Below are positions 46,685 to 54,930 of a stretch of 64,000 bases of DNA, in pieces (within the stretch, counting starts at the first letter, position 1; every line of letters begins with the position of its first letter). A program made the translations under genes and the position numbers. This DNA comes from Semisulcospira habei (Eukaryota; Mollusca; Gastropoda; Semisulcospiridae): positions 1 to 64,000 of the forward strand of contig BTPG01000005.1 in NCBI GenBank assembly GCA_036245525.1, given 5' to 3'. Under the pieces are notes generated by a model. That model worked only from the letters and a program-made list of their open reading frames with translations, was not told the origin of the DNA and ran no database searches.

Positions 46685-46916
46685 TTAACCCATATCGTAC
46701 TGAGGCTAAACGTAAAAGCTTCAAATTTGTGCGCTGCCATATGCAAGCTACATTATAGTACGTACAGATAAGGATATAGACCAATGGCTTTAGTTCAAGG
46801 GTGGTGCCAGAATAGCTTGGCATCTAGAGGCGCCAAGTTATTCTGGCACCACCCTTGAACTATTTTAGTCAAACTTATTTCACACTCTGGTGTATTCCGA
46901 ATGATAAGGGTTAAAT
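46685..46916. mobile_element. TTAA-bounded hairpin element, class 2 termini (232 bp)
   Basis: Ends TTAACCCATATCGTACTGAG and GAATGATAAGGGTTAA differ from class 1, but the central stem is the shared core GGTGCCAGAATAGCTTGGC...GCCAAGTTATTCTGGCACC. Confidence 0.9.
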
Positions 46917-47239
46917 GTAGTCTGTCCCAAGGATATTTAGGTTCTTCATGGATCACCTAAAACTTTAGTAAGTGTTAAAAGAACAAAAAATCCCAAGGAG
47001 AGAAAGGCCATGGCTGAATTGCATGACAGAGTGTACGTGTACTTCCTGTGCAAGCTACTGAGCAAGGTACTGTGCTACAGTGGAGCACCGTGCTTAGTAA
47101 CTTAGTGGTTTGCGCAAAAATGTTCTTGAAAATTCCCAAGAGTATAGACTATGTATGATACGGTGGGCATCTACATCAGGATCATCTGCTGTAAACGCTT
47201 TTTGGGAGGGGTTGATCATGAGGGTTTAATGAAAAGAAC

Positions 47240-47340
47240 TTAACTCTTTGGGTGTTGGTAGCGGTTCTAGTCGCGATGATTCCAGAGGAATCATCACGAC
47301 TAAAGCCGCTACTAACACCCACAGGGTTAGAAATAAGATG
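47240..47340. mobile_element. Short hairpin element with GATGATTCC core (101 bp)
   Basis: TTAACTCTTTGGGTGTTGGT pairs with ACTAACACCCACAGGGTTAG; the right end is TTAG, one change from TTAA. The tip is TCGCGATGATTCCAGAGGAA followed by TCATCACGAC. Confidence 0.85.
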
Positions 47341-47390
47341 AAGTTATGCAGGTTTCTCGTGACTCTTATTTGTTGTTGTTTTGTCTTCAG

Positions 47391-47556
47391 ATATTTTTTC
47401 CAGGGTGTGACAGAGACGCTCCAGAAACAAGCGGAGGAAGACAAGAGGCGAAAGGCAGAGCGACGGCAGAGGGTCTATGAAATTCAGGAACGGCAACTGT
47501 TGATAAAGAAAATGAGAATCGAAGGAGAAACTCCTAGCAAGGGACTAGACCAGTGA
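47391..47556 (+). CDS. Possible terminal exon of an unidentified upstream gene
   Basis: A strong acceptor (TTGTTGTTTTGTCTTCAG, ending at 47390) opens a frame beginning YFFQGVTETLQKQAEEDKRR after a split codon and ending at TGA 47554-47556. The peptide is short, charged and probably helical (KAERRQRVYEIQERQLLIKK), as in the tail of a small membrane protein. No donor allows it to join the next exon in frame, so it would end a gene located to the left. Possible polyadenylation signals follow at about 48256 and 48363. No family recognised. Confidence 0.42.
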
Positions 47557-47642
47557 CCGTTTAAGTGTTCAGAGTGAGTTTTCTTTTGTCTGGATCAGTT
47601 GTATGCTTTTTAAGCTTGTGTCTGACTTTACACGTGAAAAGG

Positions 47643-47767
47643 TTAAGCATTCTTGTGACGATTCCTACGGGAATCATCTTGACTGAAACCACTACTGACA
47701 TTTTAGTCGTGATGATTCCTACAGGAGTCATCGCGACTAAGACCACTACTGACACCCAAAGGGTTAA
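47643..47767. mobile_element. TTAA-bounded hairpin element, GATGATTCC core (125 bp)
   Basis: TTAA at 47643-47646 and 47764-47767. It contains two hairpin tips in tandem, each of the form GA.GATTCCTAC(G/A)GGA.TCATC, separated by GACTGAAACCACTACTGACA. The right end, ACACCCAAAGGGTTAA, matches the element at 47240-47340. Confidence 0.85.
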
Positions 47768-47930
47768 GTACTGACCCCTTGTGCTTCCAATTAAGCTCTT
47801 TTTATGGTTGACATTTTTGAATTTTTGGTTGGGCACTGCTTTGAAAATTGTAGAGATGGATTGACTCAAACAGCTCATGGGCACTGCATGATTTGCTTGA
47901 CGCTCTAGGTGCCTGGCGCCCTAACCCCTT

Positions 47931-48135
47931 CACTGCCGAGAAAAGGTGAACATGATGCAACTGCAAGAGACATAGATCCTCGTGAGCCCCTGCGACTGCG
48001 GGGGCTCATGAGGATCTATGCCTCGTGCTGAGACTGATTTGTATCCATGTTTCTTGGACGGTTTTGTCTTTGGGTCGTTGAATGAACAAAGATTTGAGAA
48101 ACAAAAATGTACGTACAGTGGCAGGGAAGGGGTTG
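47931..48135. mobile_element. Hairpin element with GAGCCCCTGC core (class 3)
   Basis: Ends CTAACCCCTTCACTGCC and GGCAGGGAAGGGGTTG form degenerate inverted repeats. The tip is ATCCTCGTGAGCCCCTGC, a short GACT loop and GCGGGGGCTCATGAGGAT. The arms include AACTGCAAGAGACATAGATC on the left, with a diverged ATCTATGCCTCGTG on the right. Confidence 0.82.
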
Positions 48136-48505
48136 AATGTCAAGCAAATCAGGCAGTAGCCATTCACTGCCATTTGTCAGTCCATTGCTTAGGATTTGGG
48201 TGTAAGGATAATGAAATGTTCGTGTTCTGTACTGTCGTTAGTGATATTGTATGTACAATAAATTTGATTTTCCCGAACTCGTTTTCCATTTTTGTCTTTG
48301 CGTGATGTTCACGTTTGACTGAGTGTTTTTTTCTGTGGTTGACCTAGTTTAGTTTGGTTTGGATTTGTAAAATAAATCTGTTTAAACATGATCACACTTT
48401 TGAAGACTACAGTTTAGTTCTGGAGACAGATCAACCATGGTAGTTCAAAGATGGTACTGAAAAAGTTTGGTGGCCAGAAGAACCAAGCTATTTGGCACCA
48501 CTTCC

Positions 48506-48576
48506 TTAACCCCCTTGTGCTTGTGGTCACCGGTACTGTTTACAGTACTTACTGTTCTAATGCGCAAGAGGGTTAA
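48506..48576. mobile_element. 71-bp TTAA element, GTACTG tip
   Basis: Ends TTAACCCCCTTGTGCTTG and AATGCGCAAGAGGGTTAA. The tip GGTACTGTTTACAGTACT is palindromic. A second copy at 48659-48729 comes from the 153-bp duplication. Confidence 0.82.
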
Positions 48577-48658
48577 CCTATTAACCCTAAAGCTGCATTT
48601 CAGATGGTACTGAAAAAGTTTGGCGGTCAGAAGAACCAAGCTATTTGGCACCACTTCC

Positions 48659-48729
48659 TTAACCCCCTTGTGCTTGTGGTCACCGCTACTGTTTACAGTA
48701 CTTACTGTTCTAATGAGCAAGAGGGTTAA
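48659..48729. mobile_element. 71-bp TTAA element, second copy
   Basis: Same as 48506-48576 except a few substitutions (GAGCAAGAGGG at the right end). Confidence 0.82.
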
Positions 48730-48733
48730 CATA

Positions 48734-48930
48734 TTAACCCTAAAGCTGCATTTCCCAAATTAGGGAGGTGTCATCTAACGACTATGTATCAGTTGCAGGT
48801 GATGGATTGACCAAGATAATTCGAGGGTAATGGTAGACTACCTGATGGTGCCAAGCTAATCTGGAACTACCCTTAAATTGTCATGGTCGATCTGTCTCCT
48901 CCTCTAGTGTGTCGGGGCTAAATGGGTTAA
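48734..48930. mobile_element. TTAA-bounded hairpin element, class 1, degenerate (197 bp)
   Basis: Ends TTAACCCTAAAGCTGC and GGGGCTAAATGGGTTAA. The core is reduced (GGTAGACTACCTGATGGTGCC). It shares its right TTAA with the next element. Confidence 0.82.
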
Positions 48931-49140
48931 CCCATTCAGCCCTGATGCACTACAGCAGGAGATGGGTCGACCACGATAATTCAAGGATAGTGCCAGATTA
49001 GTTTGGCGCTTGTCGGCGCCAAGCTAATCTGGCACTGCCCTTGAATTATCATGGTTGATCCATCTCCTGCAACTGGTGCATAGTCATCAGATGACGCCTC
49101 CAAAATTTGGGAAATATGGCCGTTGGGCTGAATGAGTTAA
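48927..49140. mobile_element. TTAA-bounded hairpin element, class 1 (214 bp)
   Basis: Ends TTAACCCATTCAGCCC and GGGCTGAATGAGTTAA. The core AGATTAGTTTGGCGC pairs with GGCGCCAAGCTAATCT. It abuts the preceding element at a single shared TTAA and ends about 80 bp before the SLX4 exon at 49223. Confidence 0.92.
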
Positions 49141-49222
49141 GCAATACTACCATAATAAATGACGAAATATACAACTAAATACAGACACAACAGACTGCAG
49201 CATTTTCCTTTTGGTATTGCAG

Positions 49223-50189
49223 ATGGAGCTAGGACCTCTCAGAGACATGCAACAGACATCAGATACATTACAGACAACACCACCACGGAAAATGACACCA
49301 GAAACTAAAGGTGACCGAGCGGCAGTCGCTACTGCGATGAAGCTTGTAAACTCGGCCCGAAAATCACAAACTAAAAAACTTGCAAAGAAAACTAAGCTGT
49401 CACTGAAGAGGTCTGCCAGCAAGAAAACTCCATCGAGAAAATTGTTACTGAGCACTGGCTATGATCTTAATGACACCATTAAATTCAAAGGCTGTCCATC
49501 TTTCACAAGTATTGCAAACAAACAAAAAAGAGAGGACAGTTCTGACGGTACTTCAAGAGGATGTGGAGGAATTGTGGAAACTACTTCTGAATCCATTCAG
49601 AATGCATTGAAGAAAGAAGCAGGAATTAACCCCATTATACATGCGGCCAATGGTACTGTCCAGAGTACTGGTGGTTGCATGCACAAGGGCGTTAAAAGTA
49701 GCAGTGAATCGGCAACACATCGAGATGAGGACACTGGTGCAAGTGCCTCGACTGATGCAAAGTCTGTACTTGGAGCATGGCGGTGTTCTGTCAGTATTGA
49801 GAGGATGGAGATGGTAGATGGTGTATTCTCTTCTCCGAAGCATTCCCTTAATGCCAGAACTAGTGGTGGGGATGTACCAACAACAAAAAATAAATTTACG
49901 TGTGAAAATGGTGAAACTGATTCTGTGCATGACACACCCACTGTGACCGACATCAGTACTGCTACTATTACTAAAAACACAAAACACTGCAGCGCCCCTG
50001 AAAGCAGAGCATGCAAAATCCTGAAGGAAGCCAACAAGTCTGAAGAGGATGTAGGTTGCAGCACAGAAGACACCAGCCTGTCCCAGTCCTTCCACACGTG
50101 CCCAAAATGTGGAGAGACTTGTCCTCGGGGACGTTTTGTCCGACACATGAAACGGTGTGTGACGCAGCAGGAGCCAGCTACATCTGAAG
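49223..50189 (+). CDS. SLX4: SLX4, exon with first zinc finger (probable start exon)
   Basis: SLX4 (FANCP) is the nuclear scaffold that holds the SLX1, XPF-ERCC1 and MUS81 nucleases and is recruited to crosslinks and Holliday junctions through ubiquitin-binding UBZ4 fingers. The exon follows the acceptor TTTTGGTATTGCAG and begins exactly with ATG (MELGPLRDMQQTSD). That ATG may be the start codon, with an untranslated exon upstream. The 322 codons are polar, Ser/Thr/Lys-rich and probably disordered, with a basic stretch SARKSQTKKLAKKTKLSLKR. They end with a C-x2-C-x11-H-x3-C finger (CPKCGETCPRGRFVRHMKRC). The exon ends after GAAG with donor GTGTGT, phase 1, matching the next exon. The identity rests mainly on the next three exons; the long central part of SLX4 lies outside the window. 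Confidence 0.8.
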
Positions 50190-50386
50190 GTGTGTATGGC
50201 GAGGTTTGAACTCGTACACATACATATAGTACAGGTGTTTAAAAAATCACATTGGTGACCGTCTTCAGTCCTGGAGACTGATTCAGCTTTTCAAAAATCT
50301 CCAAAAGCTGGATTTCAGCTTTTTGCTCAGAACAGCCCATCATTCGAAAATGGTCTGCTGACTGATTATGCCCCATAATTCATGGT

Positions 50387-50460
50387 CAGCAAGAGACTTA
50401 AATTCACATGAGCCCCTGCATTCGCAGGGGCTCATGAGAATTTGTCTTTTGCTGGCTATA
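50387..50460. repeat. Class 3 hairpin without TTAA ends (SLX4 intron)
   Basis: CACATGAGCCCCTGCATTCG and CGCAGGGGCTCATGAG form a stem with a 4-base loop. The outer AAATTC/GAATTT and AAGAGAC/GTCTTTT pairs extend it. It shares its core with 47931-48135 and 53211-53413. Confidence 0.85.
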
Positions 50461-51090
50461 GATTATGTGGCATAGTCGGTTGGCGGACAATTTTCAGTCG
50501 CTTCAGTTTGTTACACTGTCGCCCGTAAAAAAATTTGCTATGATTACTGACTGATATATAATCTTTGTAACTTGTTGTTTTGGAACATAGTTGGGGAAAT
50601 TTGTTATTGTTTCCAATCAGATGTTGATCAGCCATTAAGCACCAAGCTATTCTGGCACCACCCTTGAACTGTTACAGTCTTTGTCCAGAAGTGGTTTTCA
50701 GAAGACATTTGGGATACGAGACAACTTTCAAGTTTTGGAATTTGAACCTTCAGGCTCCGTGAACGCAGAATTGTGTTTTTAAAGTCTGTCAATACAGCAC
50801 GTAAGAACCCCAGCTGTCGAAGGAATATGGAAAGTGGTGTCAGCAGGGTCTTGTGAGGATTTGTGTGTCTTGCATTTGGAGTGTGTTCAGTTTTCCTTGG
50901 CAGTGAAGGGTTAACTGTTTTTGTGAATAAAACATCATGTTTCCAGACCATTGACTTTTCAACAACATGACTTAAAAATACTCATACACAAGTACTATTT
51001 TCCGCAAGTTTGATTTTTCTGGAAATTTTTCTGACATAGGTGAAGATTTCACGCAGGTTTGATTTTTATTTGGAAATTTTTCTGACGTAG

Positions 51091-51263
51091 GTGAAGATGA
51101 TGCAAGAGAGAAATGTGAAACCGCCATCCCCGAAGATGTGAGAAGCACAAAGAAAGAGGAAGTCTTGCCGACCGAGTACTTATTCTGTCAGATCTGTCAG
51201 AAGGATCTGTCCCACCTTAATTCCCACCGACGCACAATCCACATCAACAGCTGTATTGACAAG
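51091..51263 (+). CDS. SLX4: SLX4, exon with UBZ4 finger (FCQICQKDL)
   Basis: Acceptor TTTTTCTGACGTAG; the phase fits the previous exon (completes Gly, then EDDAREKCE). It encodes FCQICQKDLSHLNSHRRTIH followed by INSC, the UBZ4 finger that is highly characteristic of SLX4 from human to invertebrates. It ends IDK with donor GTAGAT, phase 0. An extra upstream copy of the acceptor region lies at about 51011-51047 (see findings). Confidence 0.85.
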
Positions 51264-51345
51264 GTAGATCTATGTCAGTGTAAACATGTATGAATGTAGC
51301 TGCCAGTACTGCTTGCAGTACTGGTGCCTGCATGCATAAAGTGGT

Positions 51346-51562
51346 TTAACCCATATACTGAGGCTAAAAGTAAATGCATCAGATTTGTACACTGCCTTAT
51401 GCAAGCTACTTACAAATAAGGATATAGACCAATGGCTTTAGTTCAAGGGTGGTGCCAGAATAACTTGGCGCCCAGAGGCGCCAAGCTATTCTGACACTAC
51501 CCTTGAACTATTTTAGTCAAACTTATTTCACACACTGGTGTATTCCAAATGATAAGGGTTAA
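51346..51562. mobile_element. TTAA-bounded hairpin element, class 2 termini (217 bp, SLX4 intron)
   Basis: Ends TTAACCCATATACTGAGGCT and CAAATGATAAGGGTTAA, like 46685-46916. The tip is AACTTGGCGCCCAGAGGCGC followed by CAAGCTATT. It lies 80 bp after the donor of the exon at 51091-51263. Confidence 0.9.
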
Positions 51563-51798
51563 CCCAGGGATGCAGCTAGGCGTCGGACATAGTCTGATTG
51601 CAGGGGTAAAATGTCCGATTAATGTAGCTGGCATCGGGTCAATTGTCAAAAGTATTATAATGGACTCGAAGCTGCCTATGTCCGATCACTTTTCTGTTGT
51701 CTTGGACATCACAGTTTACGTAGCACATTAGCAGTCTAAGTCTGCATTGTGGGCAGTGACCACTCACGAAACGCTATCTTATGTGTACCTACTATTAT

Positions 51799-51935
51799 GG
51801 CGAGCAAAAGAAATGCAACATCATTCAAGTCATCGGAAACACTGAAGTGTTTCCGATAGCTGAAATGATGTCGCATTTCTTCAGCATCATTCGAGTTATC
51901 AGAAACACTTCAGTTGCATTTCTTTTGCTTGTCAG
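51799..51935. repeat. Compound (nested) hairpin, SLX4 intron
   Basis: Outer arms GCAAAAGAAATGCAAC and GTTGCATTTCTTTTGC enclose an inner hairpin (CATCATTCAAGTCATCGGAA / TTCCGATAGCTGAAATGATG with an ACACTGAAGTGT tip) and a further half-copy of the inner arm. Confidence 0.85.
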
Positions 51936-51964
51936 TATTAAATTTCTATATGTGGACATATGTC

Positions 51965-52782
51965 CTATTCATGTTAGCGCCCCCACCCGGGTCTGCCCTG
52001 GGGGACTTGGGCGGGGTTAACTACTTTTTAGTTCCCAGGGTCACCCTGGTCAGCCCCACAGTGAACATGGACATACTGGGATTGTTGTTACTGAGTGTTT
52101 ACCCACTAATTATTTTACTACGGTAGACTTTAATTATGCAGCTTGTGTAATAATGTGTAATAATGTACTGAGACGTTTGTATAATAAGTAGTGAGGGTTA
52201 GGACTAGGTTGAAACACGCGTATTATGTATGCATATGTAGAGGTGGGTGTGAATGTATAAGTGCCGCTCAGTTCAGTCCATAAAAGATGTTTGTGTGAGA
52301 TGTGTAAGAGTTATGTGTAAAGATTTTGTAGTGTTTACTTTATATCCATTTGGAATTTGTAGCTGTGCAAGTGCAGGGAGAAAATGTTCATAATTATGCT
52401 ATAATGTTTTTATGTCTTGTTTGTACTATTTGTTATAAATGTACCACAACCGAATTTCTCTTTTCGAGATAATAAAGTACTCTTTATTCTTATTCTTATT
52501 CTTATTCTATTCTGGGGCATGTGTTTCTGTGTACCCTTGGTCCATTCACCTGTATTTTTCCTTTTTTAAACTCTCCCTACTGCCTTTTCTTCCTGTAGCT
52601 CTTGATTTTGGATGTCTGTTGCTAAATGGTCTTGGGTTTATTTAGCGTATTAGACCGGCTGGCGACATACATGCAGTATTCTGTTTAGTTGGGTTTTTTT
52701 CACAAGCAGTGCAGGCACGTCCTGAGAAAGTTGTGTTGCTGTCAGGACGTTCAGCAATATACAACCAGCTATTCATGTTAGC
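51965..52782 (+). mobile_element. SINE-like retroposon, copy 5, carrying a nested element
   Basis: A 14-bp duplication, CTATTCATGTTAGC, lies at 51965-51978 and 52769-52782. The SINE head is at 51979-52061, the remainder at about 52506-52768. Between them is about 440 bp of another retroposon in plus orientation, ending in AATAAAGTACTCTT and (TTATTC)n. About 17 bp of the SINE is missing at the junction. Confidence 0.9.
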
Positions 52783-52833
52783 AAAAATCCAAGACATTTG
52801 ACCCATCTGCAGAAATGTCTTGTTGCATCCCCC

Positions 52834-53017
52834 TTAACCCATTACATCCTGAGGCCGATTAAAAAAAAAATTGCTTATTGGCCTATGAAGGCTACATTAC
52901 AGATTTTGAGATAGATCAACCATTTTAGTTCAAGGGTGGTGCCAGAATAGCTTGGTGCCTTGAACTATCATAGTTACATTTATTTTAAGCAGTAGCGTAT
53001 CAGGATGGAAAGGTTAA
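52834..53017. mobile_element. TTAA-bounded hairpin element, third terminus type (184 bp)
   Basis: Ends TTAACCCATTACATCCTGAG and TATCAGGATGGAAAGGTTAA. The core right half is partly lost (GCCAGAATAGCTTGGTGCCT then TTGAACTATCATAG). Confidence 0.85.
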
Positions 53018-53210
53018 CAATAATTTGTATTCACACTATTTTCAAACAAGCATTTGTCAAGTGGTGTGAAAAAAATGAAAGAGTGATGACATTAGAAGCA
53101 TTACCTGTCATTATCTCGTAAACTCTCAGAGCTAAATAACTTAATTCGATACAATGGAAATCTTTTAGTTCTGGGTGTTAAAGATGGCTCTAGCCACCTA
53201 CATGATGGTC

Positions 53211-53413
53211 TTAAACCCCATCACTGCAGAAAAATTGAACCTCAAGAGGTATTGATCCTCATGGCCCCCGCAGTTGCGGGGGCTCATGAAGATCTATGCC
53301 TCTTGCTGAGACCAATTTGTATCTATGTTCCTTGGACTGCTGTTGCTTTCGATGGTTGACCATACAAAGATTTCAGAAACAAAATATTCAACCAGTGGCA
53401 TGGAAGGAGTTAA
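53211..53413. mobile_element. TTAA-bounded hairpin element, class 3 core (203 bp, SLX4 intron)
   Basis: Ends TTAAACCCCATCACTGC and GGCATGGAAGGAGTTAA. The stem AAGAGGTATTGATCCTCATG and CTCATGAAGATCTATGCCTC surrounds GGCCCCCGCAGTTGCGGGGG-like bases. Confidence 0.86.
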
Positions 53414-53663
53414 CGACAGTTGACCTACGTGTATCTGTAGTGGCTCAAATCAAGTCCTGCTGTACATTTCATGCTGTCACTTCTTCTGCATGAATGTGTC
53501 GTTTGAAATGTAACTTTGTCATTTTTATCCTGAAATCATAAAAGTAACTCCATCCGTAGAGTATGATCCCGGAACAGGAGCGTTTTGGCCTACATTGTTC
53601 TCAAGGCAGTGTATAGCTTACTGTGTAGCTGATGGGTTATGAATTGTTTTTTTGTTTTTCTAG

Positions 53664-53771
53664 GATGAGTCCTTGAAAAAGGAAGAAGAGGAAAGGAAAC
53701 AAGCCCTCGAAGCAGCCAGAGATCAAATACTGGATTGTCCCATGTGTGGCAAAGTGCTGAAAACCGACTTG
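53664..53771 (+). CDS. SLX4: SLX4, exon with first half of the next UBZ4 finger
   Basis: Acceptor TTTTTTTGTTTTTCTAG, 36 codons in phase 0, donor GTGAGC. It encodes a charged helix (ESLKKEEEERKQALEAARDQ) and LDCPMCGKVLKTDL, the Cys pair of a finger whose His/Cys half is on the exon at 63604, 9.8 kb away. Confidence 0.83.
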
Positions 53772-53839
53772 GTGAGCTGTATTATTATAAAATATGCTCA
53801 CCTATCCAATAGATTTGTCAGCTTTTTCATTTAAATTGT

Positions 53840-54225
53840 TTAACCCTTTTATCCCCAAGGTTCCATTTCTCAATTATTGGAGGTGTTGCCTAACGACTAT
53901 GTACCTGTTGTAGGAGATGGATTGATCATGATAATTTAAGTTTAAGGCTCAGTTGAAAACTCACTTCTTCCAGCTTGCTTTTCCTGTCGTAGATCCGTGG
54001 TCCTGTTGTATTTGTAATGTTTCATATCGTCTATGTCATGTTTGAATGCGTGTGTTAGCGCAATGAGTTTTTGCCACAAAAAGATTTTGCGCTATACAAG
54101 AACCATTCATTATTATTTATTATTTTTCTAGGGTAGAGACAGATGAGCTTGGCGCCTGGCACTACCCTTGAATTATCATTATCAATCCATCTCCTGCTGC
54201 AGGGTCCCGGGGCTAAAAGGATTAA
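53840..54225. mobile_element. TTAA-bounded hairpin element, class 1, with CR1 tail inserted
   Basis: Ends TTAACCCTTTTATCCCC and GGGGCTAAAAGGATTAA. The left arm stops at GATAATTTAAG and the core resumes at GGGTAGAGACAGATGAGCTT. Between them (about 53940-54129) is a 5'-truncated CR1-like LINE tail in plus orientation, reading LKTHFFQLAF and ending in (ATT)n. Confidence 0.82.
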
Positions 54226-54229
54226 CTTG

Positions 54230-54735
54230 TCAAGTTGTGTATGTTTGTTACTGTAGCTAATTTATCTGTAACCATAGAGGTACCCACGAAATTGAAGACA
54301 GCAGTGCTGGCCTGAGTGCTTAATTTTTTCACAAGATTTTGTGTGATCCCCCTCTCTCCCACTCTCCCCCTCCCCCTCTTTTCTCCTCCCTTAGTAGACT
54401 TTACCATGCAATTTGGGTGTCTTCTGAATTGCTTTGGAGTTCTTCTTTATCTGTTAAAAAATCCAGACAAAAAAAAGGTGACTGCGCACTGTGAACAAAC
54501 TAATATTTAGAAAACATCCCAACAATCCTGAAAAAAGGCGAATAATTCACTCGCCATAGCGAGTGATTTTTTTTTTTTTTGCGAGTAAACAAAAATAAAT
54601 CCACTCGCCAAATGCGAGTGCGCTCGTGCATTTTCCAATCCATATTTTTTCAGTCCTAAATCCGAAAGTGCCTGAACGTTCAACCTTCACTTCTCGTAAT
54701 ACTAAGCAAGCAATAGAGACAAGTTCTACAACAAC
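54230..54735. other. SLX4 intron; GCGAGTG hairpins
   Basis: Mostly featureless. TTCACTCGCCATAGCGAGTG at 54547-54566 and ACTCGCCAAATGCGAGTG at 54603-54620 are short hairpins. 54631-54670 has a direct-repeat partner at 62627-62667. Confidence 0.6.
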
Positions 54736-54766
54736 ATTTGTTTCCTCAAAAACATTACCGATGACA

Positions 54767-54930
54767 TGACTGTCAGGAAATAGTGTACTTGCTTACCAAT
54801 TTTAGCCTAAGACCCGAAGGGTCCCCCCAGGAGGCTCTCTGGGATCCCTAACAGGGACGAGAGTAGTCTCCCATGCCCATCCGGTCACGTGCCACATGGT
54901 GTATCCTTTAGCCAGTTGTCTACTTCGCTG
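54767..54930 (+). repeat. DIRS left inverted terminal repeat
   Basis: About 165 bp that pairs with 62365-62540; mismatches are few. It contains the short palindromes GACCCGAAGGGTC and GGATCC. Confidence 0.88.

Larger units (their letters stand above)
48449..48754. repeat. Tandem duplication, period 153 bp
   Basis: Copies 48449-48601 and 48602-48754 both run AGATGGTACTGAAAAAGTTT ... TTAACCCTAAAGCTGCATTT. They differ at few positions, so the duplication is recent. Each copy carries a 71-bp TTAA element. Confidence 0.9.

Noticed and set aside
47403..49223. Joining the exon at 47391-47556 to SLX4
   Set aside because: The frame reaches TGA before any good donor, and the only weak donor gives a phase incompatible with the exon at 49223.
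49553..50221. Two long minus-strand frames opposite the SLX4 exon
   Set aside because: Antisense to an exon with matching splice sites, phase and a UBZ4 finger; they have no domain of their own.
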